Part shown: positions 1 to 5,825 of the stretch, piece after piece
Numbering within the stretch: position 1 is the stretch's first letter
How the letters are laid out: each line of letters opens with the position of its first letter
Origin: DATEPR01 sp036503065
GTDB taxonomy: Bacteria > Actinomycetota > Actinomycetes > Mycobacteriales > Pseudonocardiaceae
Assembly (NCBI GenBank): GCA_036503065.1
Contig: DASXXM010000368.1
Span: 1 to 14,701 of the forward strand
Reading direction: 5' to 3'
Length of the DNA: 14,701 bases
Position numbers and translations under genes: made by a program
The notes under the pieces: generated by a model
The model's input: only the letters and a program-made list of their open reading frames with translations
Told to the model about the DNA's origin: nothing
Database searches by the model: none

Positions 1-132
1 CACCGGCTCGACCTCGGTCGTGATGCCGGACAGCTCGGAGAACTGGGCGATCTCCACACCGTCGATGACGATGGCGAACCGCGCCGCGGTGAGGGCGTCG
101 TTGGGCTGGCTCTGGCCGAGTCCCGTTGGCAT
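1..132 (-). CDS. eCIS / phage tail tube protein (partial, N-terminus only)
   Basis: The first 44 codons of a leftward gene that runs off the window. The product starts MPTGLGQSQPNDALTAARF and continues with a segment reading FAIVIDGVEIAQFSELSGI, the typical N-terminal strand of the T4 gp19-like 'conserved phage tail region' family. These proteins form the inner tube of contractile tails and eCIS particles. The ATG at 132-130 has a good ribosome binding site (AGGGAG, 8 nt upstream on the minus strand) and lies 21 nt after the tandem stop of the sheath gene, so the two are almost certainly cotranscribed, sheath first. Which tube paralogue it is cannot be told from 44 residues. The family call is firm because of the sheath neighbour; the exact role is inferred. 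Confidence 0.85.
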   Translation of the reverse strand, partial: MPTGLGQSQPNDALTAARFAIVIDGVEIAQFSELSGITTEVEPV

Positions 133-153
133 GGCGTGTTCTCCCTAGACCTA

Positions 154-1683
154 TTATTCTTCGACCCCGGAGCCTTCGTTGAACTGCGAGATGCGGAACA
201 CGACGAACTCGGCCGGCTTGACCGGTGCGATGCCGATCTCCACGGTGAGGATGCCCGCGTCACGGTTCTCGGGCGGGTTGTTCTCCTCGTCGCACTTGAC
301 GAAGAACGCCTCGCCGGGCGTGCGGCCGAACAGCGCGCCGTCGCGCCAGACCCGGCGCAGGAACATCGTGATGGTCCGCTTGACCGAGTCCCACAGCTTC
401 ATGTCGTTGGGCTCGAACACGACCCAGTTGGTGCCCTGGAGGATGGACTCCTCCACGTAGTTGAACAGCCGCCGCACGTTGAGGTAGCGCCATTCCGGGT
501 CGCTGGACAGCGTCCGCGCCCCCCACACCCGGATGCCCTGGCCGGGGAACGCGCGGATGCAGTTGACGGCGACCGGGTTGAGCTGGTCGTGCTCGCCCTT
601 GGTGATGTTCAGCTCCGGCGCGATCGCACCACGCATCACCTCGTTCGCGGGCGCCTTGTGCACGCCGCGGGTGGCGTCGTTGCGGGCCCAGATGCCGGCC
701 ACGTGCCCGGTCGGCGGCACCATCGTCGGGCGGCCGGACACCGGGTCCATCACCTTGATCCACGGCCAGTACATCGTCGCGTACTTCGAGTCGTAGCCGG
801 TGGTGTTGACCCGCCATTCCTTGACCTGCTGGGCATTCATGCCCGACGGTGTGTCCAGAATGGCCACTCGGTCGGCCATCAGCTCGCAGTGCGCGATCAT
901 GGCCAGCTGCACGGCCTGCACGCCGTCGGTGTCGATGATGCCCTGCTGGAAGGCGGACATCAGGTCCGGCACGCACAGCATGGTGACCTCGTCGACGGCT
1001 TCCAGGCCGGCGAAACCGGTGCGGTCGCTGGAATCGCCGACGTAATCGGTGGCGCGCACCCGGACCGGCACCTGGCTCACCCCGGCCAGCGCGATCTCGA
1101 CGCCCTTGACCGGCACGGCCAGCCCGCGGCCCCGGGTCTCCTCGACGGTGATCAGCTGCGACTGCTCGCGCACCACGGTCGCCACGCTGTTCTGCGCGCC
1201 ACGCCGGGCGGTGACGTTGTCGAACTCCTCGACCGGGTGCCCGGCGCGCTTGACCACCAGCTTGAACGTCTCGTCGGTCGGTTCGGACGCGTCCACCACC
1301 TCGACCGAGATGTCGTTGGCGGTCGCGGCCGGCAGCGCCCGCACGGTGAACACCACCCGGCCCGACTCGCCCGCCGCCGCGATCTCGGCCTGCCCGCTCC
1401 CGGTGACGGCGTTGCTGTCACCGCCCCCGATGCGCACCACGTAGGCGACACCGCCGCCGTTGAGGAAGTAGCCGTAGACCGCGTGCGCCAGATAGGAACC
1501 GGCGATGAAGTCGCCGAAGTTCGCGGTGTACTGGGTCCAGTTGGTGACGAGGACCGGCTCGTTCAACGGGCCCTTGGCGGCGAAGCCGACGAACGCGGCG
1601 ACCGCCGTGCCGACGGCCTCGATCGGCTTGGAACCGGACGAGACCTCCTCCATGTAGACACCGGGAGAGAGGTACGTGGGCAT
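154..1683 (-). CDS. Contractile tail sheath protein of an extracellular contractile injection system
   Basis: A 509-residue protein forming the contractile outer sheath around the tube. The N-terminus has the sheath hallmark SPGVYMEEV (residues 6-14). The C-terminal conserved domain starts near residue 381 and contains VWGARTL (386-392), a DPEWRYLNVRRL block, NWVVFEPND, and EAFFVKCD followed by a KPAEFVVFRISQ end, all typical of eCIS and phage sheath C-terminal domains. The variable middle (about 110-300) corresponds to the surface-exposed insertion region of sheaths. I chose the ATG at 1683-1681 because GGAGG lies 5 nt upstream and the residues before it belong to a repeat-like element. It ends in tandem stops TAA TAG (156-151). 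It is the first gene of the leftward transcript, followed by the tube gene. Length fits the family; no damage seen. Confidence 0.95.
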   Translation of the reverse strand: MPTYLSPGVYMEEVSSGSKPIEAVGTAVAAFVGFAAKGPLNEPVLVTNWTQYTANFGDFIAGSYLAHAVYGYFLNGGGVAYVVRIGGGDSNAVTGSGQAEIAAAGESGRVVFTVRALPAATANDISVEVVDASEPTDETFKLVVKRAGHPVEEFDNVTARRGAQNSVATVVREQSQLITVEETRGRGLAVPVKGVEIALAGVSQVPVRVRATDYVGDSSDRTGFAGLEAVDEVTMLCVPDLMSAFQQGIIDTDGVQAVQLAMIAHCELMADRVAILDTPSGMNAQQVKEWRVNTTGYDSKYATMYWPWIKVMDPVSGRPTMVPPTGHVAGIWARNDATRGVHKAPANEVMRGAIAPELNITKGEHDQLNPVAVNCIRAFPGQGIRVWGARTLSSDPEWRYLNVRRLFNYVEESILQGTNWVVFEPNDMKLWDSVKRTITMFLRRVWRDGALFGRTPGEAFFVKCDEENNPPENRDAGILTVEIGIAPVKPAEFVVFRISQFNEGSGVEE

Positions 1684-1685
1684 GG

Positions 1686-1775
1686 TGCCTCCAGCGAGCG
1701 AGCTTGCGAGCGAGCCAATGACACAGCGAGTCCTCATGGAGTTTGCCGAGCGCCAGCGAGGCGGACTCATGAGCG
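1686..1775. repeat. GCGAGC-rich structured repeat-like element in the divergent eCIS promoter region
   Basis: Directly upstream of the sheath start lies a segment with internal repetition. AGCGAGCGAG and GCGAGCGAG copies flank a CTTG (about 1693-1715), and GAGTCC (1728-1733) is inverted as GGACTC (1763-1768). Each of the latter is next to a CATG or TCATGAG block. The 233 bp between the sheath and the Pvc16-like gene must carry promoters for both directions, but I see no convincing -10/-35 pair. The composition differs from the flanking codon-biased DNA. It could be a dispersed intergenic repeat or regulatory RNA structure. This is a description of visible structure, not a recognised family. 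Confidence 0.45.
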
Positions 1776-1916
1776 ATGGCCGGACCCCGCCAGCATGGTG
1801 GCCGGCACGGTGAGCACCTACCGGCCACGGGGCGACACCCCGGGCGGCACAACCTGCCCGAACGGGCGGACGCATGGACGTGGCCCCGCTGCCATGGCGG
1901 CCCGCACACTGGCCGG

Positions 1917-2483
1917 GTGATCTGCGAAGTGGACGAGTCGCTGCGCGCGCTCCTGGCCGCCGCCGTGCCGCCGGGCGCCGACGTCACGGCCACGCTGACC
2001 GCGATCCACGAGGACGTCACGGCCCTGCCCGCCAACTGGTCGGACGTACGCGACGAGCGCGGCACGGTCATCGCCCGCCGCCCGCCGATCCACCGCTACG
2101 AACTGCGCTACACCGTGACCGTCCAAGCCACGTCGGAACACGCCCTACAGGAACATGCCCTACAGGAACACGCCCTCTTGGACGCGGTGCTGACGGTCAT
2201 CAGCGGCACCAACCGGATCGCACCGCCGCACCTGCACGAGCACTTCGTGGACTGCGGTCTCCCGGTCCTGATCCGCCTCGACGCGTGGCGCCCGGACATC
2301 ACGCCCCGCCCGCTCGGCCTGGACCTGGTGATCACGGCGCCACTGCTGACCGGCTGGACCGACGAGGTGGCCCCGGCCCCCGACGAGTTCCAGCTGGACG
2401 CCGGCAGCGGCCGTCCACCCGCGTTGGCCGCGGTCCGGCCACCGCACCCGCTGCGGGCGCGCCGAATCCGCGAGGACACCTGA
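1917..2483 (+). CDS. Pvc16/DUF4255-type eCIS tail terminator protein
   Basis: A 188-residue protein. It starts MICEVDESLRALLAAAVP, close to the usual DUF4255/Pvc16 opening (hydrophobic residue, then a D-V-D-x-x-L-R-x-L-L helix). A central segment, residues 58-66 (HRYELRYTV), is followed by the L-L-D-A-V-L helix and a C-terminal PRPLGLDLVITAPL strand region. In Afp and PVC particles this family caps the end of tube and sheath. I chose GTG at 1917 because it gives the family N-terminus; the frame stays open upstream to 1776 but that part encodes unconserved R/G/H-rich sequence over the repeat region. The Shine-Dalgarno is weak. It contains a three-fold 15-bp tandem repeat (2136-2180). The PAAR gene begins one base after its stop. 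Confidence 0.8.
   Translation: MICEVDESLRALLAAAVPPGADVTATLTAIHEDVTALPANWSDVRDERGTVIARRPPIHRYELRYTVTVQATSEHALQEHALQEHALLDAVLTVISGTNRIAPPHLHEHFVDCGLPVLIRLDAWRPDITPRPLGLDLVITAPLLTGWTDEVAPAPDEFQLDAGSGRPPALAAVRPPHPLRARRIREDT
2136..2180 (+). repeat. Three tandem 15-bp units inside the Pvc16-like gene
   Basis: Units begin at 2136, 2151 and 2166. The first two, GAACACGCCCTACAG and GAACATGCCCTACAG, differ by one base; the third diverges in its last four bases. They encode EHALQ-EHALQ-EHALL, lengthening a helix that in the family normally has one such unit before its leucine pair. This looks like recent in-frame slippage expansion. Confidence 0.85.
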
Positions 2484-2484
2484 C

Positions 2485-2877
2485 GTGGGCCAGCCGGCGG
2501 CCAAACAGGGCGACCTGGTGACCGGAACCGACACCCACATCATCATGGTGCCAACGCCCGGTGGCCCGGTCCCGACGCCGATGCCGTTGCCGTTCGCCGG
2601 CACGATCACCGGAAACTGCAGCCCCGACGTGCTGATCGGCGGCATGCCGGCGGCCACGGTCGGCTCGATGGCGACGAACAACCCGCCGCACATCCCGCCC
2701 GGCGGCCCGTTCCAGGTGCCGCCGACCAACCAGGGCACCGTCATGCAGGGCAGCGCGATGGTCCTGATCGACGGCAAGCCGGCCGCCCGCTCCGGCGACC
2801 CCGTCCAGACCTGCAACGACCCGGTTCCCGCCCCCACCAGCACAATCACCGCCGTGGGCATGGTGTTGTTCGGCTGA
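2485..2877 (+). CDS. PAAR-like spike-tip protein
   Basis: A 130-residue protein of the PAAR/DUF4150-like class that sharpens the membrane-piercing spike of contractile injection systems. It opens MGQPAAKQGDLVTGTDTH, the usual PAAR start (A-A-x-x-G-D). It has repeated Gly-Pro-rich beta turns, an SPDVLIGGMPAATVGS segment in the middle and IDGKPAARSGDPVQTC near residues 94-109, matching the second PAAR-repeat motif with its GKPAAR and GD. The GTG start is one base after the previous stop, with a GAGGA site inside the end of that gene, so it is translationally coupled to the Pvc16-like gene. No C-terminal effector extension is present, so it should be a plain tip. Family assignment is strong; its place in this particle is inferred from the neighbours. 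Confidence 0.9.
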   Translation: MGQPAAKQGDLVTGTDTHIIMVPTPGGPVPTPMPLPFAGTITGNCSPDVLIGGMPAATVGSMATNNPPHIPPGGPFQVPPTNQGTVMQGSAMVLIDGKPAARSGDPVQTCNDPVPAPTSTITAVGMVLFG

Positions 2878-2895
2878 CTGGCAGAATGCGCTGCC

Positions 2896-3594
2896 ATGGA
2901 CGCCGCTGATCTTGCCGTGTTGGGCAACCGGGCGCTGGCCGCCGCCGGTCACGGGGACATGGTGTGGGGGCATCTCGCGGTGCGTGATCCGCTCGGGCAG
3001 GGTGTCTGGATCAAGGCATCCGGTTGGGGCATGGAGGAAATCACCCGCGACCGGGTGATGCTGGTGTCCTGGGACGGCGAGGTACTGGCCGGCGATGGCA
3101 GGCGGCACATCGAGTATCCGATCCACACCGAGATCATGCTGGCGCGGCCCGAGGTCACCGTGACCGTGCACACGCACGTGGACACGGTGAACGCCTTCAG
3201 TGCCCTGAACGTGCCACTGCGCCCCGTCAGCCACGACGCGACGGCATTCGCCGAGCACGGTGTCCCCCGCTACACGGCGACCGCGAACCTGGTGCGCACC
3301 GCGGCACTGGGACGGGCACTGGCAGCCGATCTCGGCGCGGCCAACGCCTGTCTGTTGCCACAACACGGTCTGGCCGCCGTCGGCGTCGACCTCGCCCACG
3401 CCGTGATGCACGCGGTGTTGTTGCCACGAGCCTGCGCGACCCAGTTGACCGCCATGGCCGCCGGTCCACTACGCGCGTGGACGTCGGACACGGAGAGCCT
3501 GGAGAAGGCCGGATTGGTCTGGGCCGACAGCCAGATCGAGGCCGGCTGGCAGTACTGGGTCCGCCGGGTCGGCGCGCTGCCGCTACCGGACTGA
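2896..3594 (+). CDS. Class II aldolase/adducin-family protein
   Basis: A 232-residue protein of the zinc-dependent class II aldolase/adducin fold (L-fuculose-phosphate aldolase, ribulose-5-phosphate epimerase and decarboxylase relatives). Visible active-site elements are GHLAVRDP (residues 25-32), E73 in HIEYPIHTEIM as likely acid/base, the metal pair H92-x-H94 in VHTHVDTVNAFSAL, and the third metal histidine H157 in PQHGLAAVG. All key residues are present, so it should bind metal and be active, but the substrate cannot be predicted. It begins 18 bp after the PAAR stop with only a weak ribosome site and may share that transcript. Its last 12 bp overlap the 3' end of the convergent MFS gene. 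A structural link to the eCIS is not expected from the family. Confidence 0.88.
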   Translation: MDAADLAVLGNRALAAAGHGDMVWGHLAVRDPLGQGVWIKASGWGMEEITRDRVMLVSWDGEVLAGDGRRHIEYPIHTEIMLARPEVTVTVHTHVDTVNAFSALNVPLRPVSHDATAFAEHGVPRYTATANLVRTAALGRALAADLGAANACLLPQHGLAAVGVDLAHAVMHAVLLPRACATQLTAMAAGPLRAWTSDTESLEKAGLVWADSQIEAGWQYWVRRVGALPLPD

Positions 3595-4788
3595 CGCCGC
3601 GTCGCGCGTGGGCAGGACCGTGGGCACGAGCGCCGCGGCCATGAGGATCGCGGCCGCGCTCACGGTGAGCACCAGCGGCAGGCGGGCCGGTGCGCCGCAG
3701 GTCGTGCCGATGAGGGCGCCGACCAGTGCGGCCAGCGCGTCGCCTGCGAAGAAGGTGGCGCCGGTTCGGCCGCGCAGTGAGTCGGGGGTGGCGCGCTGGC
3801 TGGTGGTTTGGACGGTGACCAACAGCAACGATCCGGGCATGCCTGCCAAGCCACCGGCGAGCACGGCCACGGCGGCGGTCGGGGCGTTGGCGAGGGCCAG
3901 GAAACACAGGCCGACCCCGGCCTGCGCGAGAACCAACAACGCGCGGGCCGAGCGGCGGCGCACGAGGCGGCCGGCCAGCGGTGCGCCGACCAGGTAGCCG
4001 ACGCCGAGCGCGGACAGCAGGTAGCCGATCACTTCGGGGTGGTTGCCGAACCGGGTGGTCATGAACGGGATGAGCAACGCCGTGAAGACGGCATTGGCGG
4101 TGAAGAACGTGACGCTGACCAGCAGTAGCCCACGCAGGGTGGCATCGCGACCGACGAACCGCAGCCCCGCGCCGAGTTCCGCCAGTACCGCACCGATCCT
4201 GCCAACGCCTGTTGGCATCGCCCGGCGGCTGGTCAGCGTGACCATCAGCGCGGACCCGAGGTAGCTGGCCGCGTCCAGCAGCACGAGGACCGGCAGGCCG
4301 AACAGGGACAGCAGCACCCCGCCCAGCGGCGCGCCGACCAATCGGACGATGCCGTTGTTGAGCGCGACAAGCGAGTTGGCACTGACGAGTTCCGGCCCGG
4401 TACCAACAACTGTTGGCACCAGCGCGCGAGCCGCGGGCCGGAAGAAGACCCCGCCCAGGTTCTCGGCGACCAGCGCCAGGTAGAGCCACACCAGCCGGTC
4501 CGGCCGGTCGGCCAGCAGGATGCCGGCAACCGCGACCACGCGCAGCAGATCGGTGGCGATCATCAGCCTGCGCCGGTCCCACCGATCCACGAAGACACCG
4601 GCAACCGGCCCGACGAGCAACGCGGGCAGGCTCTCCGCGGCCAGCGTGAGACCGGTCGCCGCGGTCGATCCGGTGAGCCGGAAGACCTGGAACGGCAACG
4701 CCACCACCAGCAGCGACGAGCCAAGATTGGAGATCAGGTTACCGGCAAGCAGGAACCGGAAGTCAGCTATCTTCAGCGCGGCGAGCAT
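3583..4788 (-). CDS. MFS_3-type major facilitator exporter
   Basis: A 401-residue integral membrane transporter, the standard length for a 12-helix major facilitator. The N-terminus MLAALKIADFRFLLAGNLIS is typical of the MFS_3 (EntS-like) efflux group. The loop 2-3 motif A appears as GVFVDRWDRRRLM (about residues 63-75), and a similar short basic motif (GRLVRRRSARA) lies between helices 8 and 9. Hydrophobic segments are evenly spaced to the end. It probably exports a small molecule by proton antiport; the substrate is unknown. The start has little Shine-Dalgarno, consistent with a possible leaderless promoter just upstream. It converges with and overlaps the aldolase gene by 12 bp. Two short inverted repeats with rare codons lie inside it (4201-4216, 4403-4416). 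Confidence 0.92.
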   Translation of the reverse strand: MLAALKIADFRFLLAGNLISNLGSSLLVVALPFQVFRLTGSTAATGLTLAAESLPALLVGPVAGVFVDRWDRRRLMIATDLLRVVAVAGILLADRPDRLVWLYLALVAENLGGVFFRPAARALVPTVVGTGPELVSANSLVALNNGIVRLVGAPLGGVLLSLFGLPVLVLLDAASYLGSALMVTLTSRRAMPTGVGRIGAVLAELGAGLRFVGRDATLRGLLLVSVTFFTANAVFTALLIPFMTTRFGNHPEVIGYLLSALGVGYLVGAPLAGRLVRRRSARALLVLAQAGVGLCFLALANAPTAAVAVLAGGLAGMPGSLLLVTVQTTSQRATPDSLRGRTGATFFAGDALAALVGALIGTTCGAPARLPLVLTVSAAAILMAAALVPTVLPTRDAASVR

Positions 4789-4794
4789 GAACCC

Positions 4795-4823
4795 AAGCTA
4801 TTCTGTCAGAACAGTCAACGCAA
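4795..4823 (-). promoter_or_regulatory. Possible leaderless promoter with operator dyad for the MFS gene
   Basis: On the minus strand TTGCGT (4823-4818) is followed after 17 nt by TAGCTT (4800-4795), then GGGTTC and the ATG, so transcription would start at or next to the start codon. The spacer holds a perfect short dyad, TTCTG-T-CAGAA (4801-4811). The patch is more AT-rich than its surroundings. The hexamers match the sigma-70 consensus only in part. Confidence 0.4.
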
Positions 4824-4863
4824 TAGCCTGTTCCTCAGAGATAGTAAGGCGTGGGGTCGTGGC

Positions 4864-4911
4864 CAGAACCGGGCCGGCGGCTGCGGCCGCACCGGACGGC
4901 CGGCGGCCGCA
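4864..4911 (+). pseudogene. Degenerate copy of the start of the XRE regulator gene
   Basis: Bases 4864-4911 match 5212-5259 at 42 of 48 positions. The offset is exactly 348 bp, a whole number of codons, and no gaps are needed. In that frame this stretch reads PEPGRRLRPHRTAGGR against AELGRRLRAHRTADGR in the regulator. The frame then degenerates into R/A/G-rich sequence with no helix-turn-helix, so it is a relic or a captured fragment rather than a gene. Low-complexity GC-rich DNA inflates chance similarity, but an ungapped in-frame match of this length is unlikely to be chance. Confidence 0.5.
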
Positions 4912-4915
4912 GCCG
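4878..4915. repeat. Perfect inverted repeat with 13-bp arms
   Basis: CGGCTGCGGCCGC (4878-4890) and its exact complement (4903-4915) flank a 12-nt loop. All base pairs are Watson-Crick and almost all G-C, so the stem would be very stable on either strand. There is no T run on either side, so a simple intrinsic terminator is not indicated. Several of the bases that differ from the regulator copy are those that complete the pairing. Confidence 0.8.
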
Positions 4916-5201
4916 ACCCCGCGCCGGATCAAGGCGCGACCGGGCCGCTGCTTCGGCGTCGGCCACGTGCCGGGCGCAGGCACGATTCCGCGCGCACCGA
5001 ACCAGGCGGGGCAACCAAGAGCTCCTCCCCCACAAGCCGCGCGCACCAGCGACTACGACAGCCGGCCCGCCGCAATATCGCCGCCATGGCCCCGGCACCT
5101 GCCACGTCAACCGCGGTGACCGGTGGGGCAGGCACTGACCAACTACCATCCGGCCAGCAACCACGACAGCCGAACGCCCTCACGAACGCAGAAAGCGGGT
5201 C

Positions 5202-5648
5202 ATGGACGGAGCAGAACTGGGGCGGCGACTGCGGGCGCACCGGACCGCCGACGGCCGCACCATCGCGTCCGTGGCCGCCGACGCCGGACTGTCCGTGCCT
5301 TACATCGCGAATCTGGAGAACGGCCGCGGCAATCCGACCGTGGCCGCACTGGAACGGCTGGTAGCGGCGCTGGGCATGCGGCTGACCGTGGACCTCGCGC
5401 CTGCTGACGACACCGAATCGGCGCGGGCGCCGGGCGAACCGAGCGCGGAGGCGCTCCGATTCGCCCGGTCCGTACGCTTTCGCACCGAAGTCGCGCGGCT
5501 GGCCGAGCGTGCCGGGCTGCCGGACCGGGTGGCGCACCAGCGACTGGTCGCCCTGTTCGCTGCCGCGCAGGCCGCCGCGGGCACGGAGTTGTCCACCTTG
5601 GACTGTCAACGGCTGTTAGATATGTTGGTACTGGCCAACTTCGATTGA
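5202..5648 (+). CDS. XRE-family helix-turn-helix transcriptional regulator
   Basis: A 148-residue DNA-binding protein. Residues 5-58 form a Cro/C1-type helix-turn-helix: LGRRLRAHRTADGRT, then the recognition unit SVAADAGLSVPYIANLENG and the closing NPTVAALERLVAALG. A strand (MRLTVDL) follows, then an acidic and alanine-rich linker, then a helical C-terminal half (about 85-148) that is probably for dimerisation; no ligand or enzyme domain is recognised there. The ATG at 5202 gives the expected N-terminus, with only a weak purine-rich site upstream. It lies 177 bp upstream of the export operon on the same strand and is divergent from the MFS exporter, so either may be its target; this is inference. 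A 48-bp copy of its start lies upstream. Confidence 0.88.
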   Translation: MDGAELGRRLRAHRTADGRTIASVAADAGLSVPYIANLENGRGNPTVAALERLVAALGMRLTVDLAPADDTESARAPGEPSAEALRFARSVRFRTEVARLAERAGLPDRVAHQRLVALFAAAQAAAGTELSTLDCQRLLDMLVLANFD

Positions 5649-5693
5649 AGTTGACTCACCAGAGGTAGCGTGGCAGCGGCGGCCGGGGTGATC

Positions 5694-5707
5694 CACCTTC
5701 CCAGGTG
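5694..5707. promoter_or_regulatory. Short dyad upstream of the export operon, candidate operator
   Basis: CACCT-TCCC-AGGTG is a perfect inverted repeat in the 177-bp gap before the first adaptor gene, next to a second small dyad (GGTG-ATC-CACC, 5687-5697). TTGACT at 5651-5656 and TAGCGT at 5666-5671 are the only promoter-like hexamers seen, and their 9-bp spacing is too short to form one promoter. Regulatory function is a guess from position. Confidence 0.25.
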
Positions 5708-5825
5708 ACTGCCAGGAAGTCATCAGACAATCTCCAGCTTGGCTGGACAGGCTCAGCGTCAACACATGGAGACACACGTCGGCACACCGCTGCGCGGATC
5801 TCGCCAAGGGAGGAAGAGGATCCTC

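Larger units (their letters stand above)
4789..5201. other. 413-bp gap between the MFS exporter and the XRE regulator
   Basis: Divergent control region. The left 60 bp is AT-richer and carries the probable MFS promoter. The rest is very GC-rich with no convincing gene. It contains a perfect hairpin (4878-4915) that is part of a 48-bp degenerate direct copy of the first codons of the following regulator gene. A second, shorter resemblance (4983-5003) encodes RFRAHRT in the same frame. I see no clear promoter for the regulator itself. Confidence 0.6.

Noticed and set aside
1776..1916. Upstream extension of the Pvc16-like gene from the ATG at 1776
   Set aside because: The added residues are unconserved and R/G/H-rich and run through the repeat region; GTG 1917 gives the family N-terminus.
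136..1920. Very long open frame on the plus strand opposite the sheath gene
   Set aside because: It is the antisense shadow of the sheath gene in GC-rich DNA; the product is R/H/G/D-rich with no family signature.
4851..5138. GTG-started frame in the gap before the XRE gene as a real gene
   Set aside because: Only the short segments resembling the regulator N-terminus are recognisable; the rest is R/A/P-rich with no helix-turn-helix. Treated as a relic.
5651..5671. TTGACT and TAGCGT as a promoter for the export operon
   Set aside because: The spacing of 9 bp is too short for a sigma-70-type promoter.
5739..5825. Upstream TTG or ATG starts for adaptor 1
   Set aside because: They lack a ribosome site, whereas GTG 5826 has a strong one and leads straight into the membrane anchor.
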